Positions 7,406-16,572 are shown, counted from the stretch's first letter. The stretch is DNA of 64,000 nt from an uncultured Ruminococcus sp. (GCA_902776375.1 CACYPV010000001.1:1-64000), one strand, 5' to 3'. Translations and numbers: made by a program. The notes: generated from the sequence alone by a model not told the origin.

Positions 7406-8223
7406 TGAAGCGAAGGCTCAGAACCTACCTGCCCTTTGTCAACGCCGGCATACAGGAGGTAGCCACCTACCGGGTCAACTGGATATTCTTTATGCTGGGC
7501 AACGCGCTCGCCTGCTTTGTGTCCTACTTCATTTGGGCGGCGGTTTACGGCTCCGGCGGCGGAGGCGCGATAAACGGCTTTACCCTGCCGCAGATGATAG
7601 TCTACATAGTCCTGATGTTTTTAACGGGCACCATAATCGCGAGCGACGGCGCGTACGTCGTGGGCGAGGAGATACGCGACGGCACCATAGCCATGAGGCT
7701 TATAAAGCCCGTCAGCTATAACGCGACCTTCCTGTTTCAGGAGCTGGGCAATAAGCTGCCCACCGAAATAGCCATAGCCGCGCCTATGATAATCACGGTC
7801 GAGATCATCCGCACCGTCCTCAGCGGCTCGCTGCAGTTCAACGCCCTCAGCCTGCTGCTGTACATTCTAAGCTGCGTGCTCGCTTACCTTATAAACTTCT
7901 ATTTCAATATCTGCTTCGGCTTTATCGCCTTTGTTATAAAGTACCTCTGGGGCGCAAACATGATGAAAAACGTCGTTATCGGCTTTCTGTCGGGTACGGT
8001 CATACCGCTATCGTTTTTGCCGGGCGTTATGGAAAAGGTGTTTCTGCTTTTGCCCTTCGCCTCGCTCAACTATACGCCGGTAATGATCTACATGGGCAAG
8101 TACGGCGGCGCAGAGCTGTGGTACTATTTAGCGTTGCAGGTGTTTTGGGCGCTTTTTTTCTTCGCCCTTTCAAAGCTGCTTTGGAAGGTCTCGGTAAAAC
8201 GCCTCACGGTTCAGGGGGGCTGA
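7402..8223 (+). CDS. ABC-2 type exporter, permease subunit 1
   Basis: 273 residues, about six membrane helices with a short cytoplasmic N-terminus. Motifs VGEEIRDGTIAMRLIKPVSY (coupling helix region) and LPFASLNYTPVMIYMGK are those of COG4587-type ABC-2 permeases. Its ATG overlaps the ATPase stop codon (ATGA), indicating translational coupling. Forms the translocation path with the next gene product. Confidence 0.88.
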   Translation: MMKRRLRTYLPFVNAGIQEVATYRVNWIFFMLGNALACFVSYFIWAAVYGSGGGGAINGFTLPQMIVYIVLMFLTGTIIASDGAYVVGEEIRDGTIAMRLIKPVSYNATFLFQELGNKLPTEIAIAAPMIITVEIIRTVLSGSLQFNALSLLLYILSCVLAYLINFYFNICFGFIAFVIKYLWGANMMKNVVIGFLSGTVIPLSFLPGVMEKVFLLLPFASLNYTPVMIYMGKYGGAELWYYLALQVFWALFFFALSKLLWKVSVKRLTVQGG

Positions 8224-8227
8224 TGAT

Positions 8228-9028
8228 ATGAAAAAAGTAAAAAGAGCGCTAAAAATACACCGCATATTCATGGCGCAGGAATTCAAGCGGATGATGGAGT
8301 ACAAGGGCGACTTTATCGTGGGCATTATCGGATTCTTTCTGGTGCAGCTCTCGAACCTGCTGTTCCTGTGGATAATCTTCAACCAGGTGCCGACCCTTAT
8401 GGGATGGACGGTCTACGAGGTGGTTTTCATCTACGGAATGTCGCTGATCCCGAAGGGCATCGACCACTTTTTCTTCGATAACCTTTGGAATATCGGTTTC
8501 TTTATAATAAGAAAAGGCGACTTCGACAAGTACCTCACCCGTCCCGTCAACACGCTTTTCCATGTGCTTGTCGAGAAGATACAGATCGACGCGCTGGGCG
8601 AACTCATTATGGGCGTTGCGCTGGTGTGCGTTTCCGTTCCGAATATCCAAGCGGACTGGAACGCCTTCAGGTTTATCGCGATGGTATTTATGATACCGTT
8701 CGTAACGCTTATCTTTACCGGCGTAAAAACAATAACCGCCTCGGTATCGTTCTGGACGAAGCGAAGCGGCAATGTGATATATCTGTTCTATATGTTCAGC
8801 GACTTTGCAAAGTACCCGGCTGCCATTTACAACAGGCTGGTGCAGAATGTCATCACCTACATCATCCCGTTCGCGCTGACCGCCTATTATCCGGCGCTGT
8901 TCATACTCAGGGGCGAAAACCCGCTGTTCAATTTGGGCATGCCTGTCCTTGCCTCGGCGGTGCTGATGACCGCGGGGGTACTGGTCTGGCGCAGGGGACT
9001 GAGAGCCTACGAAAGCGCGGGAAGCTAG
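8228..9028 (+). CDS. ABC-2 type exporter, permease subunit 2
   Basis: 266 residues, about six membrane helices, related to COG3694 permeases (FIIRKGDFDKYLTRPVNTLFHVL is the conserved cytoplasmic loop; compare the DGTIAMRLIKP loop in subunit 1). It begins four bases after subunit 1 ends, so the trio 6401-9028 is one operon. Substrate cannot be inferred from neighbours. Confidence 0.88.
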   Translation: MKKVKRALKIHRIFMAQEFKRMMEYKGDFIVGIIGFFLVQLSNLLFLWIIFNQVPTLMGWTVYEVVFIYGMSLIPKGIDHFFFDNLWNIGFFIIRKGDFDKYLTRPVNTLFHVLVEKIQIDALGELIMGVALVCVSVPNIQADWNAFRFIAMVFMIPFVTLIFTGVKTITASVSFWTKRSGNVIYLFYMFSDFAKYPAAIYNRLVQNVITYIIPFALTAYYPALFILRGENPLFNLGMPVLASAVLMTAGVLVWRRGLRAYESAGS

Positions 9029-9030
9029 TT

Positions 9031-9067
9031 TAGAGGCTAGAGGCTAGAAGCCAGAGGCTGGAAGCCG
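9031..9067. repeat. Short degenerate intergenic repeat
   Basis: Iterations of AGAGGCTAGA/AGAGGCTGGA alternate with GAAGCC, so copies form both direct repeats and small GGCT/AGCC hairpins. It directly follows the exporter operon. Function unknown; could be a decayed dispersed repeat. Confidence 0.6.
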
Positions 9068-9091
9068 CCCGCTTGTCAATACGGTCAACCG

Positions 9092-9307
9092 TTATATTGC
9101 AAAGTCGGTCAGATAATCCTCCACTATATCCTCGAAGTGGCACGGTTCTATTGAAAGCTCGTTGAGCATTGCCGCCAGCGATTCTATATCTTCCTTGCAG
9201 GGCGAAAGCTTCGGTATGGTTTGAAGCTCCGTTTCTCCCTCGAAAAGCGCTATACCGTATTCGGTTATATTCGCCGAGAAATCGCCGACGACAATGTAAT
9301 GTGGCAT
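9092..9307 (-). CDS. Small conserved protein (DUF6514-like)
   Basis: 71 residues from ATG 9307, which has AAGGTGA seven bases upstream; an in-frame start at 9337 has none. The core ITEYGIALFEGETELQTIPKLS followed by a helix-rich acidic end (PCHFEDIVEDYL) resembles the DUF6514 family of Clostridia in pattern; assignment from memory. Cytoplasmic, function unknown. It is a single gene between an exporter operon and ackA with its own promoter. Confidence 0.65.
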   Translation of the reverse strand: MPHYIVVGDFSANITEYGIALFEGETELQTIPKLSPCKEDIESLAAMLNELSIEPCHFEDIVEDYLTDFAI

Positions 9308-9342
9308 TTTGCTCACCTTATTGTGAAGTTTTATCACATATT

Positions 9343-9371
9343 ATGATATCATCAGACTGGTATTATGTCAA
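9343..9371 (-). promoter_or_regulatory. Sigma-A promoter of the 9092-9307 gene
   Basis: Minus-strand TTGACA (9366-9371), 17-base spacer, TATCAT (9343-9348). Confidence 0.75.
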
Positions 9372-9415
9372 TAACGAATTATAGCTATATTATGATTTAT
9401 TTTTGCATAAAAGAA

Positions 9416-9450
9416 AAAAGCTGCACTTCCGAATAAGAGGTGCAGCTTTT
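9416..9450 (-). terminator. Rho-independent terminator of ackA
   Basis: AAAGCTGCAC...GTGCAGCTTT stem followed on the minus strand by TTTTTTCTTTT, 15 bases after the ackA stop. Confidence 0.88.
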
Positions 9451-9464
9451 GATTTTGTTATTTA

Positions 9465-10673
9465 TTAAAGCTTTTCAACTATATCCTTGGTATCTCTGGC
9501 GATGACCATTTCCTCGTCGGTGGCGATAAGCTCTACTCTTATCTTTGAGTCGGCGGTCGTCAGCATGCCCTGATTGCCGTGGATAGCGGCGTTGTTGGCT
9601 GCTTTGTCAAGCTTAACGCCAAGGCACTCAAGATAATCGCAGACCTTTTCGCGCAGAACAGGCTGGTTTTCGCCCAGACCCGCGGTGAAAACGATAGCGT
9701 CGCAGCCGCCCATTGCTACATAGTAGCTGCCGACGTACTGTGCGATCTGATAATAGAGCATCTCGTGAGCGAGCTTAGCGCGGTGGTTGCCCTGCTCTTC
9801 GGCGGCGGTGACGTCTCTGTCGTCGGAGCTTACGCCCGAAACGCCGAGCAGACCGGACTTTTTGTTGAGAACGGTCTCCATCTCGCTGAGGCTCATGCCC
9901 TCTTTCTCTGCGATAAAGGTGACTACGGAGGGGTCGAGCGAGCCGGAGCGTGTGCCCATCATAAAGCCGCCCAGCGGAGTAAGACCCATTGTGGTGTCAA
10001 CTACCTTGCCGTTCTTTACGGCTGTGATAGAGGAGCCGTTGCCGATGTGGCAGGTGATGAGCTTGAGATCCTCGATGGGCTTGCCCATGATCTCTGCCAT
10101 CTTCGCGCTTACATAGCGGTGCGAGGTGCCGTGGAAGCCGTACTTTCTTACGCCGTACTTCTCGTAGTACTCATAGGGAACGGCGAACATGTACGCTTTT
10201 TCGGGCATGGTCTGGTGGAAGGCGGTGTCGAATACCGCAACCTGAGGAACGTCCTTGCCGAACACCTCGGTGCAGGCGTCGATTCCCTGGATATGCGCGG
10301 GATTGTGCAGGGGCGCAAGAGGGGAGAGCTCCTTGATTTTGTCAAGCACCTCGGCGTCAATCAGTACAGAATGATCAAAGTATGAGCCGCCCTGTACTAT
10401 GCGGTGGCCGATAGCGGTCACTTCGCTGAGGTCGGAAATAGCGTTTACGCGGGGGTCGAGCAGAGAGTTTTTAACAGCCTCGAACGCCTGAGTGTGGTTC
10501 TTCATCTCGGTTTCGATCTCGATCTTGCTGCCGTCTGCTGCTTTGTAGCCGATAAAGGAGCCGTCGGTGCCGATCCTTTCGCAGTTGCCCTTTGCAAGAA
10601 CGCTTTCGTCAGTCATGTCGATAAGCTGAAATTTCAGCGAGGAGCTTCCTGCGTTGATTACCAATACTTTCAT
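9465..10673 (-). CDS. ackA: Acetate kinase
   Basis: 402 residues, normal length. Interconverts acetyl phosphate + ADP and acetate + ATP. Family marks: N-terminal VLVINAGSSSLKFQLID (phosphate-binding), VGHRIVQGG-type motif (AIGHRIVQGGSYF), FDTAFHQTMP, GFHGTSHRYVS, HIGNGSSITA, and MGLTPLGGFMMGTRSGSLDPS. ATG 10673 is used (AAGGGA nine bases upstream); a GTG at 10691 would add six residues without a better site. No phosphotransacetylase gene is adjacent. Works with the PFL genes at 23.7-26.7 kb in fermentation. Confidence 0.98.
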   Translation of the reverse strand: MKVLVINAGSSSLKFQLIDMTDESVLAKGNCERIGTDGSFIGYKAADGSKIEIETEMKNHTQAFEAVKNSLLDPRVNAISDLSEVTAIGHRIVQGGSYFDHSVLIDAEVLDKIKELSPLAPLHNPAHIQGIDACTEVFGKDVPQVAVFDTAFHQTMPEKAYMFAVPYEYYEKYGVRKYGFHGTSHRYVSAKMAEIMGKPIEDLKLITCHIGNGSSITAVKNGKVVDTTMGLTPLGGFMMGTRSGSLDPSVVTFIAEKEGMSLSEMETVLNKKSGLLGVSGVSSDDRDVTAAEEQGNHRAKLAHEMLYYQIAQYVGSYYVAMGGCDAIVFTAGLGENQPVLREKVCDYLECLGVKLDKAANNAAIHGNQGMLTTADSKIRVELIATDEEMVIARDTKDIVEKL

Positions 10674-10743
10674 CTTAAACAATCCCTTCACTATTGATTA
10701 GTCGTGATAAATAATGTATAATAATTTAAAAATACACTTGTAT

Positions 10744-10772
10744 ATAATACTATATTAAAATCGAGATTTCAA
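10744..10772 (-). promoter_or_regulatory. Sigma-A promoter of ackA
   Basis: Minus-strand TTGAAA (10767-10772), 17-base spacer, TATTAT (10744-10749); about 70 bases of leader before the ackA start. Confidence 0.65.
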
Positions 10773-10844
10773 GAGGTTTTTCTAATTTTTTGCGTTAAAT
10801 CAGGGCGGAAACGCAGAAAAACCGTTACAGAAAGGGCAATTTGT

Positions 10845-11978
10845 ATGGCTGTGGCGATAATTTGCGAATTCAATCCGTTCCACAACGGGCACAAATACAT
10901 ACTTGAAACCGCCAAGCGTTTGACAAATAAGCCGGTCATCGCGATAATGAGCGGCAGCTTTACGCAGCGCGGCGAGGCGGCGATATGCTCAAAATTCGAG
11001 CGTGCAGAAGCAGCCCTGCAAAACGGCGCCGATCTTGTAGTTGAGCTTCCCGCGGTGTACGCCGTAGCCTGCGCCGAGCGTTTCGCGCGGGGCGGCGTTG
11101 ATATCGCGAGGTCGTTCGGCGATGTGGACTTCCTCGCCTTTGGCTGTGAGAGCGACGACATAGACTCGCTAATGGCGGCGGCGGACGCGTTTGACAACAG
11201 CGAAGTGAACGCCCTGATAGCCGAGCAGATGAAGGCGGGCGCTTACTATCCTCAGGCGGCTGAACGCGCCGTCAGGTCAGTTTGCGGCGATAAGGCGGCG
11301 GACGCGGTAAGCTCGCCTAACAACATCCTTGCGGTCGAGTATATCAGGGCGCTGAAAAACAGCCGCATAAAGCCGCTGCCTATAAAGCGGATAGGCGCGG
11401 CGCACGACAGCGATGAAGAAAGCGAAGGATATGCCTCCGCTTCAAAAATACGCGAAATGCTGCGCGGCGGGGAGGATGCTTCGCCCTATTTGCCAAAGCT
11501 GCCGCACAGCATGACCTATCCCGAAAACCTTGAACGCGCCCTGCTGTTCAAGCTGCGCTCGATGAGCGTTGAGGACTTCCGGGCGCTGCCCGAGGTGGGC
11601 GAGGGCTTGGAGCACAGGATAATGAACGCGGTATCGAATTATAATTCCATAGAAGAAATATTGCAAGAAGTAAAAACAAAGCGTTACACTCACGCGCGCC
11701 TGCGCCGTATACTTTGCTGCGCCGCACTGGGGATAACAGAGGACTTGCAGTCGCGCAGGGCTTCATACGCGCGTGTGCTCGGCTTTACCGGCGAGGGTGA
11801 AAAGCTGCTGAAAAGCTGTTCGTTCGAGGTGGTCACTTCGGTCGGAAAAACCCTGCGGGCGTGCGGCGAAAACGCTGATTTTCTGCGCGCCGATATCCTT
11901 GCCACCGACCTTGCCGCGCTGGCTTATAACCGTGTAAAATCGTGCGGAGCGGACTACCGCACAAAAATCATCAGATAA
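10845..11978 (+). CDS. tmcAL: tRNA(Met) cytidine acetate ligase TmcAL
   Basis: 377 residues. The nucleotidylyl-transferase fold is shown by FNPFHNGH (HxGH, residues 13-16) and the conserved IMSGSFTQRGEAAICSKFERA and GADLVVELP blocks; the C-terminal ADxVSxPNNILAVEYI-type segment also matches. TmcAL (YlbM) adenylates acetate and makes N4-acetylcytidine at the wobble base of elongator tRNA-Met. It diverges from ackA, so an acetate-producing kinase and an acetate-consuming tRNA enzyme share one 170-base intergenic region; whether this is functional is unknown. Confidence 0.93.
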   Translation: MAVAIICEFNPFHNGHKYILETAKRLTNKPVIAIMSGSFTQRGEAAICSKFERAEAALQNGADLVVELPAVYAVACAERFARGGVDIARSFGDVDFLAFGCESDDIDSLMAAADAFDNSEVNALIAEQMKAGAYYPQAAERAVRSVCGDKAADAVSSPNNILAVEYIRALKNSRIKPLPIKRIGAAHDSDEESEGYASASKIREMLRGGEDASPYLPKLPHSMTYPENLERALLFKLRSMSVEDFRALPEVGEGLEHRIMNAVSNYNSIEEILQEVKTKRYTHARLRRILCCAALGITEDLQSRRASYARVLGFTGEGEKLLKSCSFEVVTSVGKTLRACGENADFLRADILATDLAALAYNRVKSCGADYRTKIIR

Positions 11979-12057
11979 AATTGTGCTAAATAACGAAAAA
12001 ATGAAGCAAATGTACAAAATTGTCTAAAAATATTTACATAAAAATCAAATAAAGTAC

Positions 12058-12086
12058 TTGTAAATTTGGGTAATATTAGGTATAAT
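12058..12086 (+). promoter_or_regulatory. Sigma-A promoter of glgB
   Basis: TTGTAA (12058-12063), 17-base spacer, TATAAT (12081-12086), leaving a leader of about 90 bases before the start codon. Confidence 0.75.
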
Positions 12087-12182
12087 ATAGTAAATAGTTG
12101 TATAGTGGGCGTTGGTATATCCCGCGCACGGACAATTCGACTAAAACCAAGAAATCAAAACATTTAAGAAATGAGGTATACT

Positions 12183-14345
12183 ATGGCTTTTTCAATTGAC
12201 GACAACAGATCCCCTCTCGAACAATTTTTGCAGGGTGAGGCAGCAAGAGCATACCATTTCCTCGGTTCGCATTTTGAGAACTGGGACGGCCGTCAGGGCT
12301 GTGTATTCAGAGTATGGGCGCCGAACGCGAAATCTGTTTCCGTAGTGGGCGATTTTAACGACTGGAACGCCGACGCGCATTATATGTACAGGATCTCGGA
12401 CTCAGGCGTCTGGGAGCTGTTCATCGAAGGCGTTTGGGAATTTGCGTGCTATAAGTACTGCGTAGAGACTCCGTGGAACGAGCGCATCCTCAAAACCGAC
12501 CCTTATGCATTCCATTGCCAGACCCGTCCCGACAACGCCTCGCGCACCTACCACATCTATGACTATCAGTGGAACGACGACGAGTGGGTACAGTGGAAGA
12601 AGGATCATCCGCACAAGGAGCAGGCTATCAACGTTTACGAGGTAAACGCCGGCTCTTGGAAGAAGTATGACGACGGCAACTTCTACAACTACCGCGCGCT
12701 TGCCGACGAGCTTATCCCTTATGTTAAGAAGATGGGCTACACTCACATCGAGTTCATGCCTCTCACCGAATTCCCCTTTGACGGAAGCTGGGGCTATCAG
12801 GTAACCGGCTACTACGCCGCTACTTCCCGTTACGGCGAGCCGAAAGACCTTATGTATTTTGTCGACCGCGCTCACCAAGAGGGCATCGGCGTTATCCTTG
12901 ACTGGGTACCCGCTCACTTCCCGAAGGACGCTCACGGCCTTGCCCGCTTTGACGGCACCGGCTGCTACGAGTACGAGGACTGGAGAATAGGCGAGCACAA
13001 GGAATGGGGCACTTATATCTTCAATTACGGCAGATATGAGGTAACCAGCTTCCTCATCTCCTCCGCTATGTTCTGGCTCGACATGTATCACATCGACGGT
13101 ATCCGCGTTGACGCCGTTGCCTCGATGCTTTATCTCGACTACAACCGCAAGGACGGCGAGTGGATCGCTAACGCTTACGGCGGCAGAGAAAACCTTGTTG
13201 CCGTTGACTTCCTGCAGAAGCTCAACACCGTTTGCCATATGTTCTATCCCGAGGTCTTGATGATCGCCGAGGAGAGCACCGCTTGGCCGAACGTAACCCG
13301 TTATCCCATCGAGGGTCTCGGACTCGGCTTCGACTACAAGTGGAACATGGGTTGGATGAACGATATGCTCAGCTACATCTCGCTCGATCCCCTTTGGAGA
13401 AATTACCACCACGACACCCTTACCTTCAGCATGGTTTACGCGTTCTCCGAAAACTTCATGCTGCCTATCTCGCACGACGAGGTCGTTTACGGCAAGGGCT
13501 CGCTTATCAATAAGATGCCCGGCGGCTACGATCAGAAGTTCCAAGGGGTCAGAGGCTTTGTTTCCTACATGCTCGCTCACCCGGGCAAGAAGCTTATGTT
13601 CATGGGCAGTGAGATCGGTCAGTTCGACGAGTGGAACGCCAACGCTCAGCTCCAGTGGAACCTGCTTGAATATCCCAAGCATCAGCAGCTGCAGCACTTC
13701 TTCGCAACAGCGAACAAGTTCTATCGTGACACTCCCGCTATGCACGAGAACGACTACGACTGGAACGGCTTCCGCTGGGTAGCTCTCGACGACTATCAGA
13801 ACAGCGTTATCGCCTTCCGCAGAATAGCGCTCGACGGCAGCGAGATCCTTGTGGTCTGCAACTTCCAGCCCGTTACCCGCGAGAATTACCGCGTAGCAGT
13901 GCCCGTATACGGCGTTTATGAAGAGGTCTTCAACTCTGAGGCGGAAGAGTTCGGCGGCACCGGAATCGGCAACCCCGGCGATATCATGGCTATCAACGAG
14001 AAAGAGCACGACCTTGACTACTGCATCTCCATCACTCTGCCTCCGCTGGGCGTTACCTACTACAAGCTCAAGAAAGAGCTGCCCGCACCGCCCAAGCCCG
14101 TAGAGAAAGCAGACGACGAGGAGCCCGTAGAAGCTGTTGCCTCGGCGACCAAGAAGGTTCCCGTAAAGAAAGCTCCCGCGAAGAAAAAGGCTCCCGCCAA
14201 AAAGGCGCCTGCTAAAAAAGCTCCCGCTAAGGAAGCTCCCGCGGCAGAGAAGAAGGAAGAAAAACCCGCTCCCGCCAAGAAGGAAGAGGAAAAGCCGGCT
14301 CCCGCTCCCGAAGCAAAGAAGCCCGCTGACGCAAAAGCAAAATAA
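12183..14345 (+). CDS. glgB: 1,4-alpha-glucan (glycogen) branching enzyme with Lys/Ala/Pro tail
   Basis: 720 residues. A CBM48 domain (GRQGCVFRVWAPNAKSVSVVGDFNDW) precedes a GH13 barrel: DWVPAHFP, nucleophile D310 in GIRVDAVAS, acid/base E363 in MIAEES, and H431-D432 in ISHDEV. It transfers alpha-1,4 segments to alpha-1,6 branches during glycogen synthesis. From about residue 635 the protein leaves the family and continues with ~85 residues of (K/A)PAKK-type repeats ending PADAKAK, like a histone H1 tail. ATG 12183 follows GAGG at six bases. No other glg genes are adjacent; it is a single unit with its own promoter and terminator. Confidence 0.96.
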   Translation: MAFSIDDNRSPLEQFLQGEAARAYHFLGSHFENWDGRQGCVFRVWAPNAKSVSVVGDFNDWNADAHYMYRISDSGVWELFIEGVWEFACYKYCVETPWNERILKTDPYAFHCQTRPDNASRTYHIYDYQWNDDEWVQWKKDHPHKEQAINVYEVNAGSWKKYDDGNFYNYRALADELIPYVKKMGYTHIEFMPLTEFPFDGSWGYQVTGYYAATSRYGEPKDLMYFVDRAHQEGIGVILDWVPAHFPKDAHGLARFDGTGCYEYEDWRIGEHKEWGTYIFNYGRYEVTSFLISSAMFWLDMYHIDGIRVDAVASMLYLDYNRKDGEWIANAYGGRENLVAVDFLQKLNTVCHMFYPEVLMIAEESTAWPNVTRYPIEGLGLGFDYKWNMGWMNDMLSYISLDPLWRNYHHDTLTFSMVYAFSENFMLPISHDEVVYGKGSLINKMPGGYDQKFQGVRGFVSYMLAHPGKKLMFMGSEIGQFDEWNANAQLQWNLLEYPKHQQLQHFFATANKFYRDTPAMHENDYDWNGFRWVALDDYQNSVIAFRRIALDGSEILVVCNFQPVTRENYRVAVPVYGVYEEVFNSEAEEFGGTGIGNPGDIMAINEKEHDLDYCISITLPPLGVTYYKLKKELPAPPKPVEKADDEEPVEAVASATKKVPVKKAPAKKKAPAKKAPAKKAPAKEAPAAEKKEEKPAPAKKEEEKPAPAPEAKKPADAKAK

Positions 14346-14355
14346 TAAGCGAACC

Positions 14356-14387
14356 AAGCGCCCTGCCCTAAACAGCAGGGCGCTTTT
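14356..14387 (+). terminator. Rho-independent terminator of glgB
   Basis: AAGCGCCCTGC...GCAGGGCGCTT stem followed by TTTT. Confidence 0.88.
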
Positions 14388-14470
14388 AAGTGAGATTTTT
14401 GTGCCTGTATTTCAATTGATCGCAACACTGTTAAAGCCTTATAAACTTTTGCTATAATTCTAATAAGTGA

Positions 14471-14499
14471 TTGAAAAATGAGGAATTATTGTATATAAT
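14471..14499 (+). promoter_or_regulatory. Sigma-A promoter of the purine permease gene
   Basis: TTGAAA (14471-14476), 17-base spacer, TATAAT (14494-14499). I looked for a purine riboswitch between here and the start codon and did not see one. Confidence 0.7.
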
Positions 14500-14552
14500 G
14501 TATAAGTGGCAAAGTTCTTTTTTCTCAAAAAGATTTATAGGAGGGATAATCT

Positions 14553-15953
14553 TTGGAAAAAATTTTTCAACTAAAAAAGAACGGTACAACTGTCAGAACA
14601 GAGATAGTCGCCGGCTTGACAACGTTTTTTACCATGGCGTATATCATCTTTCTGAACCCAACCATCATAGGTAAAAGCAACCCCGCGTTTGCCGCGGCGG
14701 GATATGAAGGCGCAATGGCGGACAGCGCGGTGTTTACCGCGACCTGTATCGGCGCGGCGCTCGGCACATGGCTTGTAGGCTGGCTGTCCAACTACCCAAT
14801 GGCGCAGGCTCCCGGCCTTGGACTTAACGCGGTTTTCGCATACACCCTTTGCATTGAATTCGGTCTTTCGCCCAGCGCGGCGCTGGCGGCTGTGTTCATC
14901 GGCGGCGTGGTATTCATTCTTCTCACCGTCACCGGCGCAAGAAGAGCGATAGTAGAAGCTATCCCGATGAGCCTTAAAAAGGCTATTTCAGCCGGTATAG
15001 GATTGTTCATCGCGTTGATCGGTTTTTCAAACGCGGGCATAGTTATCGGTCAGAACGACGGCGCTTCGACGGCTGTCGACTTGGCGGCGTTCACTAACCC
15101 CAATGTTATACTGTCGCTTGTGGGACTGATAGCAATGACAGTTTTGGTCATTCAAAAGGTTCGCGGCGCGATCTTTATCGGTATGGCGTTCACGGCTGTT
15201 GTCGCAAATGTTTTGCAGATAATGTCCAACGGGTTCAACTGGGGCGTGAATATGGGAATAAATTATCCCGAAAGCTGGGCTCCGCAAATCGACTTTTCCA
15301 TGTTCGGCAAGTGCTTCGTGGGCTTCGGCGAGCTGTTTTCGGCGCCGGTAGCGTCCATAATCGCGGTGCTTGCTACCCTGCTTATGGTCGATATGTTTGA
15401 CACTATAGGCACCCTTATCGGCGCAGCCGACAAGGCGGGTTACCTTGACGAAAACGGAAACCTCCCCAGGATAGAAAGAGCGATGCTTGCAGACGCGCTC
15501 GCTACCAGCGCAGGCGCTGTTTTCGGCACCTCTACCGTTACTACTTATGTTGAATCCACCTCCGGAATCGCGGCAGGCGGCAGAACGGGACTTACATCCA
15601 CCGTTACGGGGCTTTGCTTCGCGTTCGCGCTCGTGCTCTCTCCGCTGCTCGGCTTCGTGCCTACATCCGCTACCGCTCCCGTGCTTATTATTGTCGGAAT
15701 TATGATGTGCTCCTCGTTGAAGGATATTGAATGGTCTGACCTTGAGGTAGCGTTCCCGTGCTTCTTCACCCTCGTCGGAATGCCGTTCTTCTACTCCATC
15801 ACCGACGGTATCGCTTTTGGCTTTATCTCTTATGTTTTGGTAAAGTGCGCCAGAGCGAAGTTCAAAGAGGTCAATCCGATAATGTACATAATTTGCGGCC
15901 TGTTCATTATCATGTATGTCATTACAGGACTGCAGGCGCTTGATGTTATATGA
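14553..15953 (+). CDS. NCS2/AzgA-family purine permease (PbuG-like)
   Basis: 466 residues, 12 or more membrane helices. AzgA-type landmarks: RTEIVAGLTTFFTMAYIIFLNP at the N-terminus, PMAQAPGLGLNAVFAYT, VDMFDTIGTLIGAADKAGYLDE, and GTSTVTTYVESTSGIAAGGRTGLTS. Such proteins import adenine, guanine or hypoxanthine with protons. The start is TTG at 14553, supported by TAGGAGGG eight bases upstream and by the conserved N-terminus; no ATG fits. Stand-alone gene with promoter and terminator. The exact base specificity cannot be read from sequence. Confidence 0.93.
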   Translation: MEKIFQLKKNGTTVRTEIVAGLTTFFTMAYIIFLNPTIIGKSNPAFAAAGYEGAMADSAVFTATCIGAALGTWLVGWLSNYPMAQAPGLGLNAVFAYTLCIEFGLSPSAALAAVFIGGVVFILLTVTGARRAIVEAIPMSLKKAISAGIGLFIALIGFSNAGIVIGQNDGASTAVDLAAFTNPNVILSLVGLIAMTVLVIQKVRGAIFIGMAFTAVVANVLQIMSNGFNWGVNMGINYPESWAPQIDFSMFGKCFVGFGELFSAPVASIIAVLATLLMVDMFDTIGTLIGAADKAGYLDENGNLPRIERAMLADALATSAGAVFGTSTVTTYVESTSGIAAGGRTGLTSTVTGLCFAFALVLSPLLGFVPTSATAPVLIIVGIMMCSSLKDIEWSDLEVAFPCFFTLVGMPFFYSITDGIAFGFISYVLVKCARAKFKEVNPIMYIICGLFIIMYVITGLQALDVI

Positions 15954-15964
15954 TCAAAAATATG

Positions 15965-15995
15965 TCCGCCGGTTTTTTGCCGGCGGATACTTTTA
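15965..15995 (+). terminator. Rho-independent terminator of the purine permease gene
   Basis: TCCGCCGG / CCGGCGGA stem with a T-rich loop, followed by TACTTTTATT. Confidence 0.8.
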
Positions 15996-16024
15996 TTATA
16001 TAAATATATAAATATATAAACAAA

Positions 16025-16048
16025 AGCGGCGCACCGATGTACGCCGCT
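16025..16048 (-). terminator. Rho-independent terminator of the YegP-like gene
   Basis: AGCGGCG / CGCCGCT stem followed on the minus strand by TTTGTTT. Confidence 0.8.
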
Positions 16049-16062
16049 GAATTTTTTAATTG

Positions 16063-16437
16063 TTATGCCTCGAGCATCTCGATCTTGGCGTCGGGCGCGT
16101 TTTTGCCGATGCTGGCAATACCGTTCATCGCGCTTGCCTTAGCCTTGTAGCCCTCAGAGGTGGCAATGATCTCGCCGTTCTTCGCCTTAAGACGGAAGCG
16201 GAACTCGCCTGCCTTGTCGGTGTAAACCTCATATTTGGGGTGCTTGAGGACCTCAAAGTTTTCCACGGTCTGGTCTTCAACAGCCGCCAGCGCGTTGTTC
16301 ATAACGCTTTCGATGCCGGCTTTGCAGGAAGCCTCGGATTTGTAGATCTGCGAGGAAGCGATGATCTCGCCGTTGCCCGCCTTAAGGTCAAACTTAAAGC
16401 CGCCGTTTGCTGTTGGTTTCATTACGAATTTGCCCAT
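16063..16437 (-). CDS. YegP-family protein with two DUF1508 repeats
   Basis: 124 residues made of two tandem ~50-residue DUF1508 units: GGFKFDLKAGNGEIIASSQIY (about 13) and GEFRFRLKAKNGEIIATSEGY (about 70), each followed by a helix with (K)A(S)xxxGIxSI. Small soluble protein of unknown role. ATG 16437 follows AAGGAGGAA at seven bases. Stand-alone gene. Confidence 0.9.
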   Translation of the reverse strand: MGKFVMKPTANGGFKFDLKAGNGEIIASSQIYKSEASCKAGIESVMNNALAAVEDQTVENFEVLKHPKYEVYTDKAGEFRFRLKAKNGEIIATSEGYKAKASAMNGIASIGKNAPDAKIEMLEA

Positions 16438-16572
16438 TCTCTGTTCCTCCTTCGGGTTAGAAAAAATATTATGGTACAGCAACACTATACTAATATAATA
16501 CTATCATAATAATATCGGAATGTCAACAAAAAATATGAAATATGCATGAAGCAAACAGGACAATAAAAGCAA

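Noticed and set aside
12402..14357. 651-residue open frame on the minus strand opposite glgB
   Set aside because: It mirrors the codon structure of a confidently identified enzyme, has low-complexity composition and no RBS; an artefact of G+C-rich third positions.
14395..14552. Purine riboswitch before the purine permease gene
   Set aside because: Looked for the conserved three-way junction and loop-loop elements; not present. Only promoter elements are visible.
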